Assembly (NCBI GenBank): GCA_030765045.1
Contig: CM060965.1
Span: 149,568,874-149,632,873, forward strand
Source: Tenodera sinensis
Lineage: Eukaryota > Arthropoda > Insecta > Mantodea > Mantidae
DNA length: 64,000 nucleotides
Direction: 5' to 3'
In this document: positions 62,048-64,000 of the stretch, piece by piece
Position numbering within the stretch: position 1 is the stretch's first letter
Layout of the letters: each line of letters opens with the position of its first letter
Program-made: the position numbers and the translations under genes
Notes under the pieces: model-generated
The model's input: the letters and a program-made list of their open reading frames with translations, nothing else
Told to the model about the DNA's origin: nothing
Databases searched by the model: none

Positions 62048-63145
62048 ACACAGACACAGAAGAAACACACCACCCAGCCCACCATTCCCACCCCCACTCC
62101 CGCCCCAAGCACATCCAACAACGCAGCAAAAGCATCAGACAACCAGAAACCACCAAGAATAATAATCCCTGACGTCCAACACACGGTAAAGGTCCTCCGC
62201 ATCCTGCGTGGCTCCCTTCCTGCCGGCACATATAAATTGCAGACGACGAGGGACTGCCTTAAGCTCTTCCTCCAACGGAAGCAGGACGCGAACCCGACAA
62301 TCCAGCTCCTGAAGGACGCCGGAGTAGAAAACTACAGTTTTACTCCACGTGGGCACCAACCTCTTCGCTACGTAATCAAACGTCTTCCAGCTGACTTAGA
62401 GGAAGATTACGTGAAAGAGGACCTGGTCCTAAAAGGCTATACCGGCGTCCAAGTACGACAGATGATTTCACGTGGGAGGCCTCTGCCAAATTTTCAGGTT
62501 AGTCTTGACAGGACCACCGAAAACCAAAAACTTCTACAGGAACGAGAGGTGTGCCATATGATGGTCACCGTGGAGGTCCTGAAAACAAACCAAAACATAA
62601 CGCAATGTTACAACTGCCAGCAGTTGGGGCACACTTTTAGGAACTGCAATATGACCTCCCGGTGTGTCCTTTGCGGTGACCTCCACCGCCTGGCTGATTG
62701 CCCGAAAAAGGCCCAGCAGGGCGTTGTACCCCACTGTGCTAATTGTGGGGAAACGCATCCTGCCAGCTACAGGGGGTGTGAGACGTTTCGCAACGAACGT
62801 CACCGCCGTCAACTGGCATCCATAGCCAGGAGTTCTCCCAGTGCTCAGCCAGGGCCAAAACCCATCATACACCCGGCCCTGGTTCAAACAGGTATCTCCT
62901 ATGCGGGAACTACCGGAGGGCAAAACGCACCAGTGCCACCACAGAATGGTTCCCCTCCACTACCCCAACAGGCGCCCACGGGTGACCTGAGTGAGATAAA
63001 AGATATATTAAACATGTTCAGAGACCTAAATTTACCATCACTATTGATGAAGGCGCAGCCTTTCCTGGCCAAATTCAAAAGCTGCAGCAACACTTGGGAG
63101 AAAATAGAGACCATCATATGTCTCCTCTCAGCCCTTTTAGAATAA
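62048..63145 (+). CDS. LINE ORF1, C-terminal part with zinc knuckles
   Basis: Same frame as 61394-62047 and open from 62048 to TAA at 63143-63145. There is no convincing independent start. A Pro/Thr-rich stretch leads into a globular domain (VLRILRGSLPAGTYKLQ, RGHQPLRYVIKRLP), the segment that precedes zinc fingers in Jockey-type ORF1. Three zinc knuckles follow: CYNCQQLGHTFRNC, CVLCGDLHRLADC and CANCGETHPASYRGC. A Pro-rich linker and a leucine-rich end close the protein. It would bind element RNA in a ribonucleoprotein. Apart from the upstream TAA the frame is clean, suggesting a recent insertion. Confidence 0.93.
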   Translation, partial: TQTQKKHTTQPTIPTPTPAPSTSNNAAKASDNQKPPRIIIPDVQHTVKVLRILRGSLPAGTYKLQTTRDCLKLFLQRKQDANPTIQLLKDAGVENYSFTPRGHQPLRYVIKRLPADLEEDYVKEDLVLKGYTGVQVRQMISRGRPLPNFQVSLDRTTENQKLLQEREVCHMMVTVEVLKTNQNITQCYNCQQLGHTFRNCNMTSRCVLCGDLHRLADCPKKAQQGVVPHCANCGETHPASYRGCETFRNERHRRQLASIARSSPSAQPGPKPIIHPALVQTGISYAGTTGGQNAPVPPQNGSPPLPQQAPTGDLSEIKDILNMFRDLNLPSLLMKAQPFLAKFKSCSNTWEKIETIICLLSALLE

Positions 63146-64000
63146 ATGGCCCACGTAAGGGGAGGCACAACTTTAACTCGCGCACTACTGTGGAATGCAG
63201 ATGGCATCCACAGGAAGCAACACGAACTTGAAAACTACCTACGGCGTAACAAAATTGACGTCGCATTCATCTGCGAAACAAAATTAAAGCACGAGCACAC
63301 TTTTAAGCTCCAGGGGTACCAAATCTTTCGGAACGACAGAATTGGCAGACAAGGGGGAGGGACTGCTATTTTGCTTAGAAATACTATTGCTCATGCTTCT
63401 GTTACGTTGCCTGTAATGGCAGCGTTAGAGTGCACAGCACTTAAAACACGTGTAAATAGTAAAACGGTTATGCTGGTAGCACTTTATCGGCCCCCTAACT
63501 CCCCAGACTTTACACAAGACCTCGAGCAGATCCTCGCTTTAGAGGAGCACGTTATAATTGCAGGAGATTTCAATGCCCGGCACCCCTGGTGGTTTTCACG
63601 CCGGGCAAACGCGGCGGGAAATCTCCTGGTTGAATTTATAACTGATAATGATGACATTGAGGTACATCTTCCCCCAGAACCCACTTTTTGGCATCGATCA
63701 GGGCACTTTGACGCTGAGATTTTGGACATCGTACTAACAAAAAATGCGACACTGTTAAATAACTTTACTGTTTATCACAACCTGGACTCCGACCATCTTC
63801 CTGTGCATTTCGACATACAGGGTGGCATTTCAGCCAGTGCCTCTGGCCCTCAAAGTAGAGCTGAGACCGACTGGAATAAGTTCACCATTGAAATGCACGG
63901 GATGGCGCAACCCAGACTGTCATACTATAGCGAGGCAGACATAGATGTCGCCATTGAAAACTTTACTGCCTCGCTACACACAGCCAAGAGAAATGCTACC
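63146..64000 (+). CDS. LINE ORF2, endonuclease domain (cut by window end)
   Basis: ATG 63146 directly abuts the ORF1 stop, in the same frame. 285 codons are open to the window edge. This is the apurinic-type endonuclease that nicks target DNA for target-primed reverse transcription. Visible catalytic blocks are WNADG (N17), FICETKL (E44), LYRPPN (Y114), VIIAGDFNARHPWW (D141, N143), the LDIVLTKN block (D194) and LDSDHLPVHF (S215-D216-H217). All expected residues are present with no stop or frameshift. Reverse transcriptase should follow beyond the window. It differs from the endonuclease remnant at 15.6 kb. Confidence 0.95.
   Translation, partial: MAHVRGGTTLTRALLWNADGIHRKQHELENYLRRNKIDVAFICETKLKHEHTFKLQGYQIFRNDRIGRQGGGTAILLRNTIAHASVTLPVMAALECTALKTRVNSKTVMLVALYRPPNSPDFTQDLEQILALEEHVIIAGDFNARHPWWFSRRANAAGNLLVEFITDNDDIEVHLPPEPTFWHRSGHFDAEILDIVLTKNATLLNNFTVYHNLDSDHLPVHFDIQGGISASASGPQSRAETDWNKFTIEMHGMAQPRLSYYSEADIDVAIENFTASLHTAKRNAT

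Noticed and set aside
61267..62359. Minus-strand frames opposite the LINE ORF1
   Set aside because: Antisense shadows of a well-supported plus-strand coding region.

Overview
This is a gene-poor, AT-rich window of a large animal genome, almost certainly an insect. I found no host protein-coding gene that I can defend. Instead there are remains of at least six mobile-element classes: non-LTR retrotransposons with target-site duplications and short tandem tails, a mariner element, an IS630/Tc1-like transposase, a hAT remnant, solo LTRs and several tRNA-headed SINE families. Trinucleotide arrays and (GT)n/(CA)n tracts are long. The mix of elements suggests a hemimetabolous insect such as a cockroach or termite, but that is recollection-based inference.

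Layout. 1-4.3 kb: tRNA-headed SINEs and one arm of a non-coding terminal-inverted-repeat (TIR) element whose sister lies at 43.9-44.6 kb. 4.4-7.2 kb: two 3' ends of one LINE family, with a truncated LTR carrying an expanded (CAGT)n tract between them. 7.6-10.1 kb: a SINE family and a local duplication. 10.9-12.2 kb: a complete but dead mariner with TIRs and TA duplication. 14.2-15.8 kb: a 5'-truncated, internally deleted LINE with an 18-bp target-site duplication. 18.3-19.0 kb: an IS630/Tc1-like transposase remnant. 21-26 kb: compound trinucleotide arrays and two inverted-repeat structures. 29-35 kb: SINEs, a 5'-inverted LINE insertion with perfect target-site duplication, and non-coding repeat family F. 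37.8-38.4 kb: a complete solo LTR. 39-52 kb: SINEs, the second TIR element, another family F copy and a large ATT array. 54.7-57.8 kb: a 3.15-kb DNA transposon with a decayed, unusual transposase-like protein. 58.8-60.4 kb: fragments of two further transposon proteins and a Penelope-like end carrying a hammerhead-ribozyme motif. 60.7-64.0 kb: the youngest-looking element, a Jockey-like LINE with duplicated 5'UTR monomers, ORF1 (one internal stop) and ORF2 running off the window.

The most notable items are the hammerhead motif on the minus strand at 60106-60146, the transposon at 54695-57846 with its iterated subterminal motif, and the in-frame stop-start junction between ORF1 and ORF2 of the LINE at 63143-63148. 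Nothing here works together as a host pathway. The elements are independent insertions of different ages.
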